Shown here: in pieces, positions 36,002 to 45,211 of the stretch
Layout of the letters: each line of letters starts with the position of its first letter
Numbering within the stretch: the first letter of the stretch is position 1
Assembly (NCBI RefSeq): GCF_030506305.1
Contig: NZ_CP119421.1
Location: forward strand, 1,837,501-1,901,500
Source of the DNA: Porifericola rhodea
GTDB lineage: Bacteria; Bacteroidota; Bacteroidia; Cytophagales; Cyclobacteriaceae
Reading direction: 5' to 3'
DNA length: 64,000 nucleotides
Translations under genes and position numbers: made by a program
Notes under the pieces: generated by a model
Seen by the model: only the letters and a program-made list of their open reading frames with translations
Databases searched by the model: none
What the model was told of the DNA's origin: nothing

Positions 36002-37033
36002 ATGAAAGTTGTAGTGATTGGAGGTACCGGCTTTATAGGTACTCACGTAGTTCGTGCTCTGCTCAGAAGAAATACAGATGTCGTGCTCTTTACGCGTAGC
36101 GATATAGATGGTTTATTCTCCGAAGAGCGTGTATACCATATCCATGGCGACAAGGAGGATATTATACAGTACAGAAAGGTGTTTCGTATGCTGGAGCCAG
36201 ATGTGGTCATAGATATGATCTCCTTTACCTTTCAGGATGCATGGAATACACTACAAGCCTTTGAAGACGCAAAACCACGTATGGTGGGTATTAGTAGTAG
36301 CGATGTGTATCGTGCGTATGAATACTTCAGAAGCCCCAAAGCAGATCAACTGGAACCCTTACCGCTAAAAGAAAGTGCTCCTTACCGCGAAACACTATAC
36401 CCATACCGTTATCTGAATAACCCACGCATATGGGATTATGATAAGATACCTGTAGAAGCACTTTACCAAAATGCATTTGAGCGGCGCAATACAATTTTAC
36501 GTTTATCGGCAGTGTATGGCCCAGGTGATAGGCAGCTTCGCCTCAAGGAGCCCATCAGCCGTATTTTAGACGGGCGACGTTTCATTTTGCTAAACGAAGC
36601 CGAAGCCGACTGGCGGTGGACCTGGGGTTATGTAGAAAATGTAGCCGAAGCTATTGCGCAGGCCGCCCTGTCCCCTAAAGCAGAAGGTAAAATTTACAAT
36701 ATTGGAGAGGAGCGTGCTCATAGTGTATATGAGTGGGTAGTACGTATTGCCAATGCTATGGACTGGAAACTAGAAGTAGTGAAGACAAATGCTAAATTTT
36801 TACCTAACTACCAAAAGCAGCCTTTCAATTACAGACAGCACCTTATTATGGACACCTCCAGTCTGAGAGAAGATATAGGCTTTAGCGAGCCCATAGGTAG
36901 TGCGGAGGCTATTGAGAAAACCATAGAGTATCAGCGCTGGTACTTCTCTAAAGACAAAAAGCCTATCCCCTGGGACTATCGTCTTGAGGATAAGCTTTAT
37001 CACAAGGCATACAAATACAAGTTTATGGTCTGA
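36002..37033 (+). CDS. NAD-dependent epimerase/dehydratase
   Basis: A 343-residue extended short-chain dehydrogenase. The N-terminal VIGGTGFIGTHVVRALLRR holds the NAD-binding GxxGxxG. LRLSAVYGPGDRQLR, a WTWGYVENVAEAIAQA block and IYNIGEERAHSVYEW follow, the usual pattern of nucleotide-sugar epimerases. The ATG at 36002 is chosen over 35984 because it places the conserved beta1 strand at the terminus. It lies 95 bases after eboF and has its own promoter element, so it might be an accessory rather than a member of the ebo set. Substrate unknown. Confidence 0.85.
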   Translation: MKVVVIGGTGFIGTHVVRALLRRNTDVVLFTRSDIDGLFSEERVYHIHGDKEDIIQYRKVFRMLEPDVVIDMISFTFQDAWNTLQAFEDAKPRMVGISSSDVYRAYEYFRSPKADQLEPLPLKESAPYRETLYPYRYLNNPRIWDYDKIPVEALYQNAFERRNTILRLSAVYGPGDRQLRLKEPISRILDGRRFILLNEAEADWRWTWGYVENVAEAIAQAALSPKAEGKIYNIGEERAHSVYEWVVRIANAMDWKLEVVKTNAKFLPNYQKQPFNYRQHLIMDTSSLREDIGFSEPIGSAEAIEKTIEYQRWYFSKDKKPIPWDYRLEDKLYHKAYKYKFMV

Positions 37034-37036
37034 TAC

Positions 37037-37525
37037 TTAGCCTTTAATGCCAAATAGCTTCATAGCTTCTTTTCTACGCTTACTGTCGTCTTCAGAAATA
37101 CTTTCGTTGCTGGCAGCTTTACTTTTAAAATCAAGCTTTTCTGTAAGCAACTCGCTAAAGAACCAGATGGAGCCACTTAGCATTGCACTGATAAGTACTG
37201 AGGTGGCGATCATGTCAATAGACGCTTCCCAATGGTTATAGTACAATAGGTTAGAAGCAAAAGAAGCCAATGCATAAAATTGCCCTACTAATTTTTTACC
37301 ATGTAAAATAAACATAAGAATAGCAGCTTCAATAGCGAAGGCACAGATAATAGCATGAGCCCAGTTAAGACCGCTCCAGTTTTCATTAGCCAGGCTGATA
37401 GTCAGGTCGGCTCGTCTTACCGTCTCAAAGAGGTAAGCCGTATGCAGCATCTGCCCTAAAATAATAAATATCAGAGCGATAAAGACGAAAGACTCTGATC
37501 GGAGAAAGGCAATTATACTTTTCAT
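37037..37525 (-). CDS. Small membrane protein of unknown function
   Basis: A 162-residue protein with four likely transmembrane helices (about residues 12-32, 53-74, 77-96 and 102-122) and a Lys/Glu-rich cytoplasmic tail (SEDDSKRRKEAMKLFGIKG). The ATG at 37525 is chosen so the first helix is near the N terminus; a longer frame to 37585 adds a basic segment that is probably non-coding. I do not recognise a family. It converges with the epimerase gene. Confidence 0.6.
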   Translation of the reverse strand: MKSIIAFLRSESFVFIALIFIILGQMLHTAYLFETVRRADLTISLANENWSGLNWAHAIICAFAIEAAILMFILHGKKLVGQFYALASFASNLLYYNHWEASIDMIATSVLISAMLSGSIWFFSELLTEKLDFKSKAASNESISEDDSKRRKEAMKLFGIKG

Positions 37526-37860
37526 AGAAAAAGTTATTGGTTTCAATGATAAAAGTAAGTCAAGCCGCTCGCTTACTAACCTCAATCACAAATCTTCTCT
37601 TGCATGTGTAATAAGGAGTAGTATTAAATACGCATATAAGGTATGAAAATGGAACTAAAGGAGGATTAGAGGAAAAAGGCTATAAAAACACAGTATATAA
37701 AGCGTTTGTACATAAGGATTTAAAGTAATGCTTTCTCTATTTGTGAAATTCTTTGAATAGTAAACTGCTATTTTCAGCTATAGCCTATGTGAGAATTAAG
37801 GGGTTAATAAGTGAAAGCTGTAGTTTACCCTATTTGTAGGGAAATATTTGCCTTAAATAG
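37526..37860. other. AT-rich spacer with no recognised gene
   Basis: The stretch between the small membrane protein gene and the terminator at 37861 has no credible open frame. A weak 5-bp stem CCCTA/TAGGG at 37828-37841 is the only structure noticed. I see no tRNA and no well-formed promoter. Confidence 0.5.
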
Positions 37861-37884
37861 AAAAACGGGAGGTAAGCCTCCCGT
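37861..37884 (-). terminator. Intrinsic terminator for the DUF2383-like gene
   Basis: ACGGGAGG (37865-37872) and CCTCCCGT (37877-37884) form an 8-bp stem with a TAAG loop. In the minus direction the stem is followed by TTTTTC, the usual T-tract, ten bases after the stop at 37895. Confidence 0.88.
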
Positions 37885-37894
37885 CAGAATAAAT

Positions 37895-38356
37895 TTATAA
37901 TACTTCCCCTGCACCCTCAAGGCTTTCTAGCTCATTAATAGCAAGAATTATCTGTTTGCGATGATCTTCCAGTAGCGTAGTAGTGGAGTCTCCGAGGCTC
38001 TTGCTCTTTAGTGCTTTGTTATAGTCTTTAAGAGCAGCCTCCTCTCCTTTTACACATTCTCTAAGCACTGCATCTTCATCATTTTTTGCACTTACGTTAG
38101 CTGTAAAATTAATCCAGGCTCTATGTAAATCACTCATCAGGCTGGTATCTGATATTGGCTTACCTCCCAGCTCTAAAATTTCATCTGCCAGGTCAATGGC
38201 AAACCCTTGTCTGATATCAGCATTCTGTAGCAAAAAATTGCTTAAGCGAGAATGTTGCTTTACGTTTTCTGCCGCACTACGATAACCCTTCTCGGCATCG
38301 TAATTTTTCTCTAACAATTCGTTGAGAATGGAAATAGCTCTTTTGTCGTTTTCCAT
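37895..38356 (-). CDS. DUF2383-family ferritin-like four-helix protein
   Basis: A 153-residue protein with a four-helix-bundle look: ILNELLEKNYDAEKGYRSAAENV at the N terminus, RQGFAIDLADEILELGGKP, SDLHRAWINF and a C-terminal CVKGEEAALKDYNKAL. These match the PA2169/DUF2383 group, whose function is unclear (stress related in some bacteria). Glu and His at ferritin-like positions suggest a metal site, but this is inference. It is alone on its transcript and ends at a strong terminator. Confidence 0.83.
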   Translation of the reverse strand: MENDKRAISILNELLEKNYDAEKGYRSAAENVKQHSRLSNFLLQNADIRQGFAIDLADEILELGGKPISDTSLMSDLHRAWINFTANVSAKNDEDAVLRECVKGEEAALKDYNKALKSKSLGDSTTTLLEDHRKQIILAINELESLEGAGEVL

Positions 38357-38643
38357 AACTAAAAAATTTGTGTTGGCTAAAAAGTTAGGTATAAATAATG
38401 CTCAGAACGAGGGATTCTACGAAAAGTTCTGAAAGAAATCATACTTATTTTTTTAAACCTTAATTATCTGATAATTAGGGGGTTGTTTTTAGTATTATTT
38501 TTTTATGTTGCTATGATTTGCTAATGATTTCTTGAAAAAAATACGTTTACAAATACTAAGCTCGTAAGACTGTTCTTTAGACAATTATGCATAACCAGTA
38601 GGGGATTTTCAGGTTAGGTATGTATTAATGATGAATATACCCT

Positions 38644-39903
38644 ATGAAAAAGCGACCAAAGCTTAGACACACAGAGCAGGCCAAAACAAGCAGAAGAACT
38701 TTGAAAAGAAGCCGCACTACAGGAAGAAGAAGCCGAAGACGGGGTAATACTCAAGATAATGCGAAACAGGCAAACCAGCAGCTGAGCAGGTTCAAACAGG
38801 CTTCTATTGTGGCTTTTGCCTTTACCATGCTATTGCTCATGGTATTTCCCGGGGGAGAGGCTGCGCAAATTAACAGCGATAGCATACCCACCGAAACAGA
38901 AAAGTCTGTAGCAGAAATAGATAGTGCAGATTTAACGGTAAATACCAGTGCTGCAGCCGGAGAAGCTATTGATACAGTGCGTTCACTTTGGGGCGACTTT
39001 TATAGCAATCTACCCAAATTACTCATAGCTATACTCTCACTGTTGATCGCCTGGCTATTATTAAAGCTAATACGTCCCATACTGCGTAGATTAACTCATC
39101 ATTGGAATATCTCTTCGGCAATTATTGCAGTAGTTTCCATTTCGGTCTGGCTACTGGCCGCAGGCGTAGCCCTGAGTGTGCTGGCAGGGGACATTCGTGC
39201 ACTGGTAGGCTCGGTGGGTTTAGTCGGCTTGGCCTTATCCTGGGCATTGCAAACGCCTATTGAAAGTTTTACAGGCTGGCTGCTTAACTCTTTTCAGGGT
39301 TATTATCGGGTGGGTGACCGAATAGCGGTAGGTGAGATTTTCGGAGATGTGTATCAGATAGATTCTCTAACAACTACCGTATGGGAGATTGGCTCCCCTG
39401 ACCAGCCCGGAGCAGTGCAGGCAGAGCAGCCAACTGGCAGACTGGTTACTTTTCCGAATAACGAAATACTTACCGGTACAGTCATCAACCTAACGCGCGA
39501 CTTCCCTTTTGTTTGGGATGAACTGGCCATACCTGTAGCCAATGAGTCAGATCTACCACTCTCTCTGGAGGTAATACAGAATGTGGCTAATCAGTTATTA
39601 GGAGATTATATGCACCAACCGGCTAAAGAATATGCGGCTACATTAAAGCGAGCCAATATTGAAGAAGAAGTAGCAGAGAAACCTCAGCTTTTTGTCTCAG
39701 CCACAGACTCCTGGACAAACATTACCATTCGCTATCTGGTAGCTGCTAAAACCCGTAGAAAGTGGAAAAGTGAGCTACAGATAGCTATAAGCAAAGAGTT
39801 AAATTTGGATAAGTACCAAAAAAAGATTATACCTGCCTATATCCGTCAGCAATACCAGCAGATTAATCCGCAGGGCATACCCATTGCTCCCAAAGGGGAG
39901 TAG
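38644..39903 (+). CDS. MscS-family mechanosensitive channel with basic N-terminal tail
   Basis: A 419-residue channel. The first 45 residues are unusually rich in Arg and Lys (KRPKLRHTEQAKTSRRTLKR), then a TM segment (50-70), a periplasmic stretch, two more helices near 120-180 and an MscS core: VGLVGLALSWALQTPIESFTG, GWLLNSFQGYYRVGDRIAVGE, GDVYQIDSLTTTVWEIG and PTGRLVTFPNNEI. Its job would be osmotic release of solutes. The basic tail resembles a nucleic-acid or phospholipid contact and is not seen in the other MscS protein at 26050. It is not in an operon. Confidence 0.87.
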   Translation: MKKRPKLRHTEQAKTSRRTLKRSRTTGRRSRRRGNTQDNAKQANQQLSRFKQASIVAFAFTMLLLMVFPGGEAAQINSDSIPTETEKSVAEIDSADLTVNTSAAAGEAIDTVRSLWGDFYSNLPKLLIAILSLLIAWLLLKLIRPILRRLTHHWNISSAIIAVVSISVWLLAAGVALSVLAGDIRALVGSVGLVGLALSWALQTPIESFTGWLLNSFQGYYRVGDRIAVGEIFGDVYQIDSLTTTVWEIGSPDQPGAVQAEQPTGRLVTFPNNEILTGTVINLTRDFPFVWDELAIPVANESDLPLSLEVIQNVANQLLGDYMHQPAKEYAATLKRANIEEEVAEKPQLFVSATDSWTNITIRYLVAAKTRRKWKSELQIAISKELNLDKYQKKIIPAYIRQQYQQINPQGIPIAPKGE

Positions 39904-40062
39904 TGCCAGGCTACGGGTGTAGAGATAATCAGGCCTGAGCTTATATATAAAATCTGCATAAACTAAAGCCTCTCTACATAGTTGTCACTTTGGTTCCTGT
40001 GCTGAGTCAAGTGCTTTTAGCAACATCATTAATTTTTGAATCTATAAAATCCAGAATTAGTC

Positions 40063-41283
40063 ATGGCAAATTGTTTTGCATTATTAGGTTGGAGTTTACC
40101 TGTCATAGAAAGTATGCAAAAGCTCAACAAACCTTTTGTAGTCGTATCCTTCCCCGACTTTGAGTCTTATGCCCAGGAAAACAATATTCCGTTTGTTTCC
40201 TACCAGTTTGACGAATGGAGCGATACCTCAAACTCTATTGACCTGGCAGAGAAACTTCAGCCATTTAATGCGGACGTAGCGGTACCTTTGTTTGAAGAAA
40301 CCGTAGAGTGGGCGGGTGCTCTAAACTCTATTTACCGTGGAGACCCCAGAGTTCTTAACCGTGCTTTTCTCTTCCGTAATAAAGCCATGATGAAACGTAA
40401 AGCACTAATTGGAGGACTTAAAGTAGGCTTTTTTGAAGAGGTGTACAATCGGGAGCAGGTACGTCAGTTTATGAAAAGGCTCAACGAAGCTAACCTGCAA
40501 GTAGCTGGAGAAGAAGATAGCTGGGTACATTTAAAGCCTTTTGCTTCGGCAGGTACCGTAGGTCATCGCCTGCTACGCTCTATGTCCGATATAGACGAGA
40601 AAGTAGAGGATAGCGATTTCCCCTGCCTGGCAGAAAGCCACTTAAGCGGTAGAGAGTTTTCTTGTGAGGCTTTTATCCACAAGGGCAAAATCAGGTTCCT
40701 GAATATTACAGAATATGTAAAGCTGGGCTATTCTAACTTTGTGCCGGAAGGGCGCTATCTGGAAAGTAAACGCGAGCTAATCCACAAGCATGTGCAAAAG
40801 CTGGTAGATATTTTTGGTATTGAGTATGGCATGATTCACCCGGAATGGTTCCTTACTGATGAGGACGAAATGAATTTTGGCGAGGTAGCCTGCCGTATAC
40901 CAGGAGGGCACATATTGGAACTGGCCGCAAAAGCTTATGACTTTGACGCTCTGGCTGCCTTTGTGCTTTGTCATGATCCAAATATAAGTGAGGAGGAATT
41001 AGATGCTGTATTTCCTCCTAAAGACCACAAGCCAGAAACATATTATGGCAATGTAATGATCTATCCTCGTAAAAACGAGATATCTAAGCTGGAAATACCT
41101 GATGAGCTAACCGAAGAGCCCTACTTTATAGACCATAATCTGGTGCCGCCCCTGAGTTCTCAGAAAATCAATTCACGCGAAGGGTTTGGTAATCATTTTG
41201 GTACAATTAATTTTCGCGGAGAAGACCCCGATCGTATGGCAGAGTTACTTAAACATTACGAGAATGTGGACTTCTATTTATAA
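40063..41283 (+). CDS. ATP-grasp ligase, first gene of an unrecognised operon
   Basis: A 406-residue ATP-grasp protein. Early Rossmann-like part (1-110) with ALLGWSLPVIESMQKL, then the grasp region: VHLKPFASAGTVG (P-loop-like ATP contact), PCLAESHLSGREFSCEAF, EYGMIHPEWFLTDEDEMNFGEVACRIPGG with the Mg-binding Glu-rich block. ATP-grasp enzymes join a carboxylate to an amine or thiol through an acyl-phosphate. Substrate unknown. It is 8 bases before the 665-aa gene, which overlaps an alanine-racemase-like gene; together they suggest a D-Ala-type or peptide ligation pathway, by inference. Confidence 0.85.
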   Translation: MANCFALLGWSLPVIESMQKLNKPFVVVSFPDFESYAQENNIPFVSYQFDEWSDTSNSIDLAEKLQPFNADVAVPLFEETVEWAGALNSIYRGDPRVLNRAFLFRNKAMMKRKALIGGLKVGFFEEVYNREQVRQFMKRLNEANLQVAGEEDSWVHLKPFASAGTVGHRLLRSMSDIDEKVEDSDFPCLAESHLSGREFSCEAFIHKGKIRFLNITEYVKLGYSNFVPEGRYLESKRELIHKHVQKLVDIFGIEYGMIHPEWFLTDEDEMNFGEVACRIPGGHILELAAKAYDFDALAAFVLCHDPNISEEELDAVFPPKDHKPETYYGNVMIYPRKNEISKLEIPDELTEEPYFIDHNLVPPLSSQKINSREGFGNHFGTINFRGEDPDRMAELLKHYENVDFYL

Positions 41284-41291
41284 CCATTTGA

Positions 41292-43289
41292 ATGCAAGAA
41301 ACTATTTCTACTGTACATAGTATAGACAAATTTCAAAGCTCTTTTCAGGAGTTTCTGGAAGCCAGTGAGCTTACCAGAGCAGATAAGGCTAACAAGCTTT
41401 TAAGTCAGGTTGATATGCTCAGCCTGACTTTTGAGGGTATAGCACATTTGTATACCAAAATAGGAGCGCTGGAGGAAGCAGGCATATTTAAAGATACTCC
41501 CTGGAATGAGCCTAAGCGTTTGGTGCCCACTCTGGTAAAGGGCACCTTAAAGAGCGGTCACCCTAATTCTTCTACAGAGCTACTTAGTGAGCTTCGTATA
41601 CTGGGCTATGCCCGGGGCGAAATTCAGTCTTCATTAATAAGTCAGGAAGAAGCTGCTGCTTTTTTAGAAGAGGTGTTGGTACACAATCTGGAGTTTGTCT
41701 TTCAGGAGCCTACCGAAGAGACTCGCATAAATTTGAGTGAGCGTGAGCTTAAAAAGATAAGCTTACTTTTTAAATTTTTGCTGGAGCACTCGCGCCTGGA
41801 AGGTATCAAAGAGAAGTTAGCAGAAGAGATTACCATTATTTGCGAACAGCGCCCCGTAGTTACCAGGCCCGCCCGTGAGATTATAAGTCTGGTCAAAGAG
41901 AAAATGGATCTCAGTTCCGACTCTGAAAGTGATCGCATACTAAAAATGTATGTTGATGAACTTTATGCCCCCTCTGCTGCTACCCGTGAGCACCAGACTA
42001 CTGAAGCCTATGAGCAGTTTCTCAAAGAGGCTAGCGCTGATATGCTGGCTCGTGAGTCTTACGAACTAGGAAATGCCATGCGCTCTCATGGTTTGGTAAG
42101 TAACTTCCACGCGAGTTTGCTACTGCACTTGGTAGCACAGGAGCAGGATGATCTGGTACCTGCCGCCCTTAAACTTAACGATACCGGAGAGGCAGAATGG
42201 TATCACCACAAAAAATTTGTAAGAAAACTTTTTCGCGAGGTTATTCACCCCTACAATGCGCAGTGTATTTACGGCTTTGCCAAAATGCTGGAGAAGGGCC
42301 TTTTCTCTCGTCAGGCAGTTAGAGCCGGCTTAGATAATATGCGACGTATGAGGCTGCATAGCAAAACGGAAGAGGCCATTAGGCAGTCTATAGTGCAGAA
42401 GCATCCGCAGGTAAATGCCTTACAATACCTTATCGGTGCGCTTATCCGAATTTTGGGGCAACCCCTTGGCGTAGGGCAAGGTAACAATCCTACCTGCCAG
42501 TCGGCCCGGGGTATTAGTATGTGGAGTCAGCATGCCCCTGCCAAACTGATTAATCTTGTAATAACGGCAGCTACGCAAAATAATATCGTATTCCGTTTTG
42601 AAGGTAAAGAGCTGGAATCCAGCCTTCTGGGCAAAGGCTTGGTAGAGAACCTGGACTATAACCTGGATGCTGTATCAGTCATTTTGGTCCCCAATCTGGA
42701 TAAGGTATACAATGAGATGATGCGCCTGGCTACCGGACGTACAGAAGATCCGCACAAATGGGTGAATCCTGCTTTATATGGGCAGTGGATACAAATTGGT
42801 TTTGCCTCGGTATACAACTATCTGCTCAATGCCATCCACGATTTTAAAGGCTTTCAGAAAGTTCTATATGCCTCTTGCCATCCCGACTACAATGGAGGTC
42901 AGAGGTTAGTGTACCCCAACCCGGTAGGTATTTATATTACCTCCTCAAGGGGAGATATGCTGGGTTTTCATGCGGTATCGCTTTTAAGAGTGCGCCGCGA
43001 CCCTCAGGGTGCGATGCGAGCCTACTTCCTCAACCCCAACAATGAAGGCCGGCAGGACTGGGGGCAGGGTATAAAACCGTCGGTATTTGGGCATGGTGAA
43101 AAGCATGGAGAGTCTTCTCTGCCTTTTTATCAGTTTGCTTCCAGGGTATATGCCTTTCATTATAATAGTTTAGAAACCAAAAATTGGATAGACAAGGTGC
43201 CAGAAGATGAAGTGGCTAAGGTAGAAGAGCTAGCCCGCGAGAGTTGGGGGCGTGCCTATGTCTGGAACGAAACACCAAAACAATGGTAA
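41292..43289 (+). CDS. Large protein with papain-like active-site pattern, function unknown
   Basis: A 665-residue cytoplasmic protein that I do not recognise. The first 380 residues are helical and acidic with no known motif. The C-terminal third shows Gln396 six residues before Cys402 (GQGNNPTCQSARG), His560 (MLGFHAVSLLRV) and Asn581 (YFLNPNNEGRQDWG). That order and the Gln-Cys spacing of six fit a papain-like (Gln, Cys, His, Asn) catalytic set as in C39, transglutaminase-like or amidase folds. A role as a peptidase, amidase or acyltransferase is inferred. Its gene sits between the ATP-grasp gene and, with a 7-base overlap, the racemase gene. Confidence 0.6.
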   Translation: MQETISTVHSIDKFQSSFQEFLEASELTRADKANKLLSQVDMLSLTFEGIAHLYTKIGALEEAGIFKDTPWNEPKRLVPTLVKGTLKSGHPNSSTELLSELRILGYARGEIQSSLISQEEAAAFLEEVLVHNLEFVFQEPTEETRINLSERELKKISLLFKFLLEHSRLEGIKEKLAEEITIICEQRPVVTRPAREIISLVKEKMDLSSDSESDRILKMYVDELYAPSAATREHQTTEAYEQFLKEASADMLARESYELGNAMRSHGLVSNFHASLLLHLVAQEQDDLVPAALKLNDTGEAEWYHHKKFVRKLFREVIHPYNAQCIYGFAKMLEKGLFSRQAVRAGLDNMRRMRLHSKTEEAIRQSIVQKHPQVNALQYLIGALIRILGQPLGVGQGNNPTCQSARGISMWSQHAPAKLINLVITAATQNNIVFRFEGKELESSLLGKGLVENLDYNLDAVSVILVPNLDKVYNEMMRLATGRTEDPHKWVNPALYGQWIQIGFASVYNYLLNAIHDFKGFQKVLYASCHPDYNGGQRLVYPNPVGIYITSSRGDMLGFHAVSLLRVRRDPQGAMRAYFLNPNNEGRQDWGQGIKPSVFGHGEKHGESSLPFYQFASRVYAFHYNSLETKNWIDKVPEDEVAKVEELARESWGRAYVWNETPKQW

Positions 43290-44440
43290 AGCACTCTTCA
43301 AGAATTTTACTGAGTCAATCCGCATTTAAGAATAACCTTAATTTTATCAAGAAAAAGACAGGCGCAGGGGTACGCTTTTCTTCCGTAGTAAAGGCCAATG
43401 CTTATGGCCACGGTATAAAAGAGTTTGTGCCAATGGCAGAAGCCTGTGGTGTCAGACACTTCTCGGTAGCTTCTGCTTTTGAGGCAGAAGAAGTACTGGA
43501 AAGCATAAATAAAGGCTCAGGGATTATGATTATGGGTATCTTGTACGAAGATGATATCCCCTGGGCTATAGAACATGATATAGAATTTTATGTCTATAAC
43601 TACGACCGGCTCGTCAAAGCTCTGGAAGCAGCCCAGAAGCTCAATAAAAAGGCTAAAATTCATTTAGAAGTAGAAACAGGCGCGAACCGCACCGGCCTGC
43701 AGGAAGATGAATTTCCTAAAGCGCTGGACTACATGAAAGCTCATCAGGACTACCTGGTTTTTGAAGGCCTATGTACCCATTTTGGTGGTGCGGAAAGTCT
43801 GTCTAATCAGTTCAAAATAGATCGGCAGCATGCTCGGTACAAGTCATTTTTAAAGCAATGCAAAAGGAAAAAGTTTATGCCTAACTATCGGCATATTGCC
43901 TGCTCAGCAGCAGCTCTTGCCATGAAGGATACCGTATATGACATGGTAAGGGTAGGCGTAGCTCAGTATGGGTACTGGCCCAGCCCCGATATTTACTATT
44001 TGCACCTACAGGAAGTAGACAAAACTTCTGACAAACCGCTTAAACGAATCTTTACCTGGAAAACAGATATCATGGACATTCGCGATGTCAAAGAAGGAGA
44101 GTTTATTGGCTATGGTACCGCTTATCAGGCTGCTCAGGATATGAAAGTAGCAGTATTGCCACTGGGCTACTCTAATGGGTATCCTCGTGCACTATCCAAC
44201 CGGGGGCATGTACTAATCAGAGGAAAGAAGGCTCCTATTGTAGGTTTAATCAACATGAACCTGTTTATGGTAAATATCACTCACATACCTGGTGTTAGCC
44301 TGGAAGATGAAGTAGTATTGGTTGGCAGACAGAAAAACAATGTGATTAACGTAAAGTCATTTACTAACTTTACTCAGTTGGTAAACAACGAAATGCTGAG
44401 CCGCCTGCCGGCAGCTATTCCTCGTGAAATAGTAAAATAA
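43283..44440 (+). CDS. Alanine racemase-like PLP enzyme (stand-alone)
   Basis: A 385-residue fold-III PLP enzyme. The PLP lysine is Lys37 in SSVVKANAYGHG; the catalytic-tyrosine segment GYGTAYQA has Tyr281. The region PIVGLINMNLFMVN aligns with the usual VGxxxMDxxxVD, but with Asn326 where nearly all alanine racemases have Asp. Bacteroidota commonly carry a MurF-alanine racemase fusion, so this stand-alone copy may serve the unusual operon rather than cell-wall synthesis. The start ATG at 43283 overlaps the preceding stop (CAATGGTAA). Substrate other than alanine is possible. Confidence 0.85.
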   Translation: MVKHSSRILLSQSAFKNNLNFIKKKTGAGVRFSSVVKANAYGHGIKEFVPMAEACGVRHFSVASAFEAEEVLESINKGSGIMIMGILYEDDIPWAIEHDIEFYVYNYDRLVKALEAAQKLNKKAKIHLEVETGANRTGLQEDEFPKALDYMKAHQDYLVFEGLCTHFGGAESLSNQFKIDRQHARYKSFLKQCKRKKFMPNYRHIACSAAALAMKDTVYDMVRVGVAQYGYWPSPDIYYLHLQEVDKTSDKPLKRIFTWKTDIMDIRDVKEGEFIGYGTAYQAAQDMKVAVLPLGYSNGYPRALSNRGHVLIRGKKAPIVGLINMNLFMVNITHIPGVSLEDEVVLVGRQKNNVINVKSFTNFTQLVNNEMLSRLPAAIPREIVK

Positions 44441-44536
44441 GCTGCTGTAAAGTGGTAAAGTCCAGAGTATTGTAGTAAAAAACAAGGCAAAAGGCATGGT
44501 TTCTGTCAACAGAAATGCATAACAGAATGAAGAAGT

Positions 44537-45151
44537 ATGAGAGCGTTTGCCTTAAAATTGATGTTGAGCACAGCACTGATAATACCCTGGAGCTGTGTGG
44601 AAGATGATTGCGGTGGCTTACAAAACCAAAAGATCAATACAGTTGGAATAACAGTGAATAATACCCTGCTTCTGGAAGGAGGCTATAGTATAGAGAAACA
44701 ACTTGTGGCAGAAGAAAAGGTGAGCTATAAGCGCTTTGGTCTTCAGGTTTTGCCAGAGGTAGCTTATCTTAGTATGGTCAAGGATAAGTTAAAAAGCTCG
44801 TTTATTTCTGCTGCTTATGCTTGCTCTCCTATGTCTGTATCTACAGAAGAGATAGAGGATATTGCTATATTTAGCGATGAAGACTACATACAGAAGAACA
44901 GCCAAAAAATAATTGTGGCCGGCGACACTTTAAATAGTCTATTTAATATCTATGATTATAATAGCGGGCGTATTGTAGGTTTACCGGATTTTCTAATGGA
45001 TGAAGGCCTGGAGGCATCCGAAGAGGGCTTTATACTTCAGCCAGCAGTAGCACCAGAGCAGGAGCAGAAGCACGAGTTTACAATTCATTACCGCCTCACG
45101 AATGGTGAGTATTATGAAGTAAGCGCAGAGGCTATCATATTACAGCCTTAA
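44537..45151 (+). CDS. Predicted lipoprotein of unknown function
   Basis: A 204-residue protein whose N terminus has a short signal and a cysteine in TALIIPWSCVEDDCGG near residue 20, a plausible lipobox. The mature part is mainly beta-rich, with IYDYNSGRIVG and HEFTIHYRLTNGEYYEV, and has four further cysteines of which two are close to the lipid Cys. No enzyme motif is present. It has a Bacteroidota surface-lipoprotein look. The neighbours (racemase upstream, broken cupin downstream) do not inform function. Confidence 0.68.
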   Translation: MRAFALKLMLSTALIIPWSCVEDDCGGLQNQKINTVGITVNNTLLLEGGYSIEKQLVAEEKVSYKRFGLQVLPEVAYLSMVKDKLKSSFISAAYACSPMSVSTEEIEDIAIFSDEDYIQKNSQKIIVAGDTLNSLFNIYDYNSGRIVGLPDFLMDEGLEASEEGFILQPAVAPEQEQKHEFTIHYRLTNGEYYEVSAEAIILQP

Positions 45152-45211
45152 AACAGATGTGTATTGCTTGTTGTAATTGGGTATATATTTATTGAATAAA
45201 AATTGAATATA

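Noticed and set aside
37828-37841. CCCTA/TAGGG mini-stem
   Set aside because: Only five base pairs and no following T-run; not distinguishable from chance.
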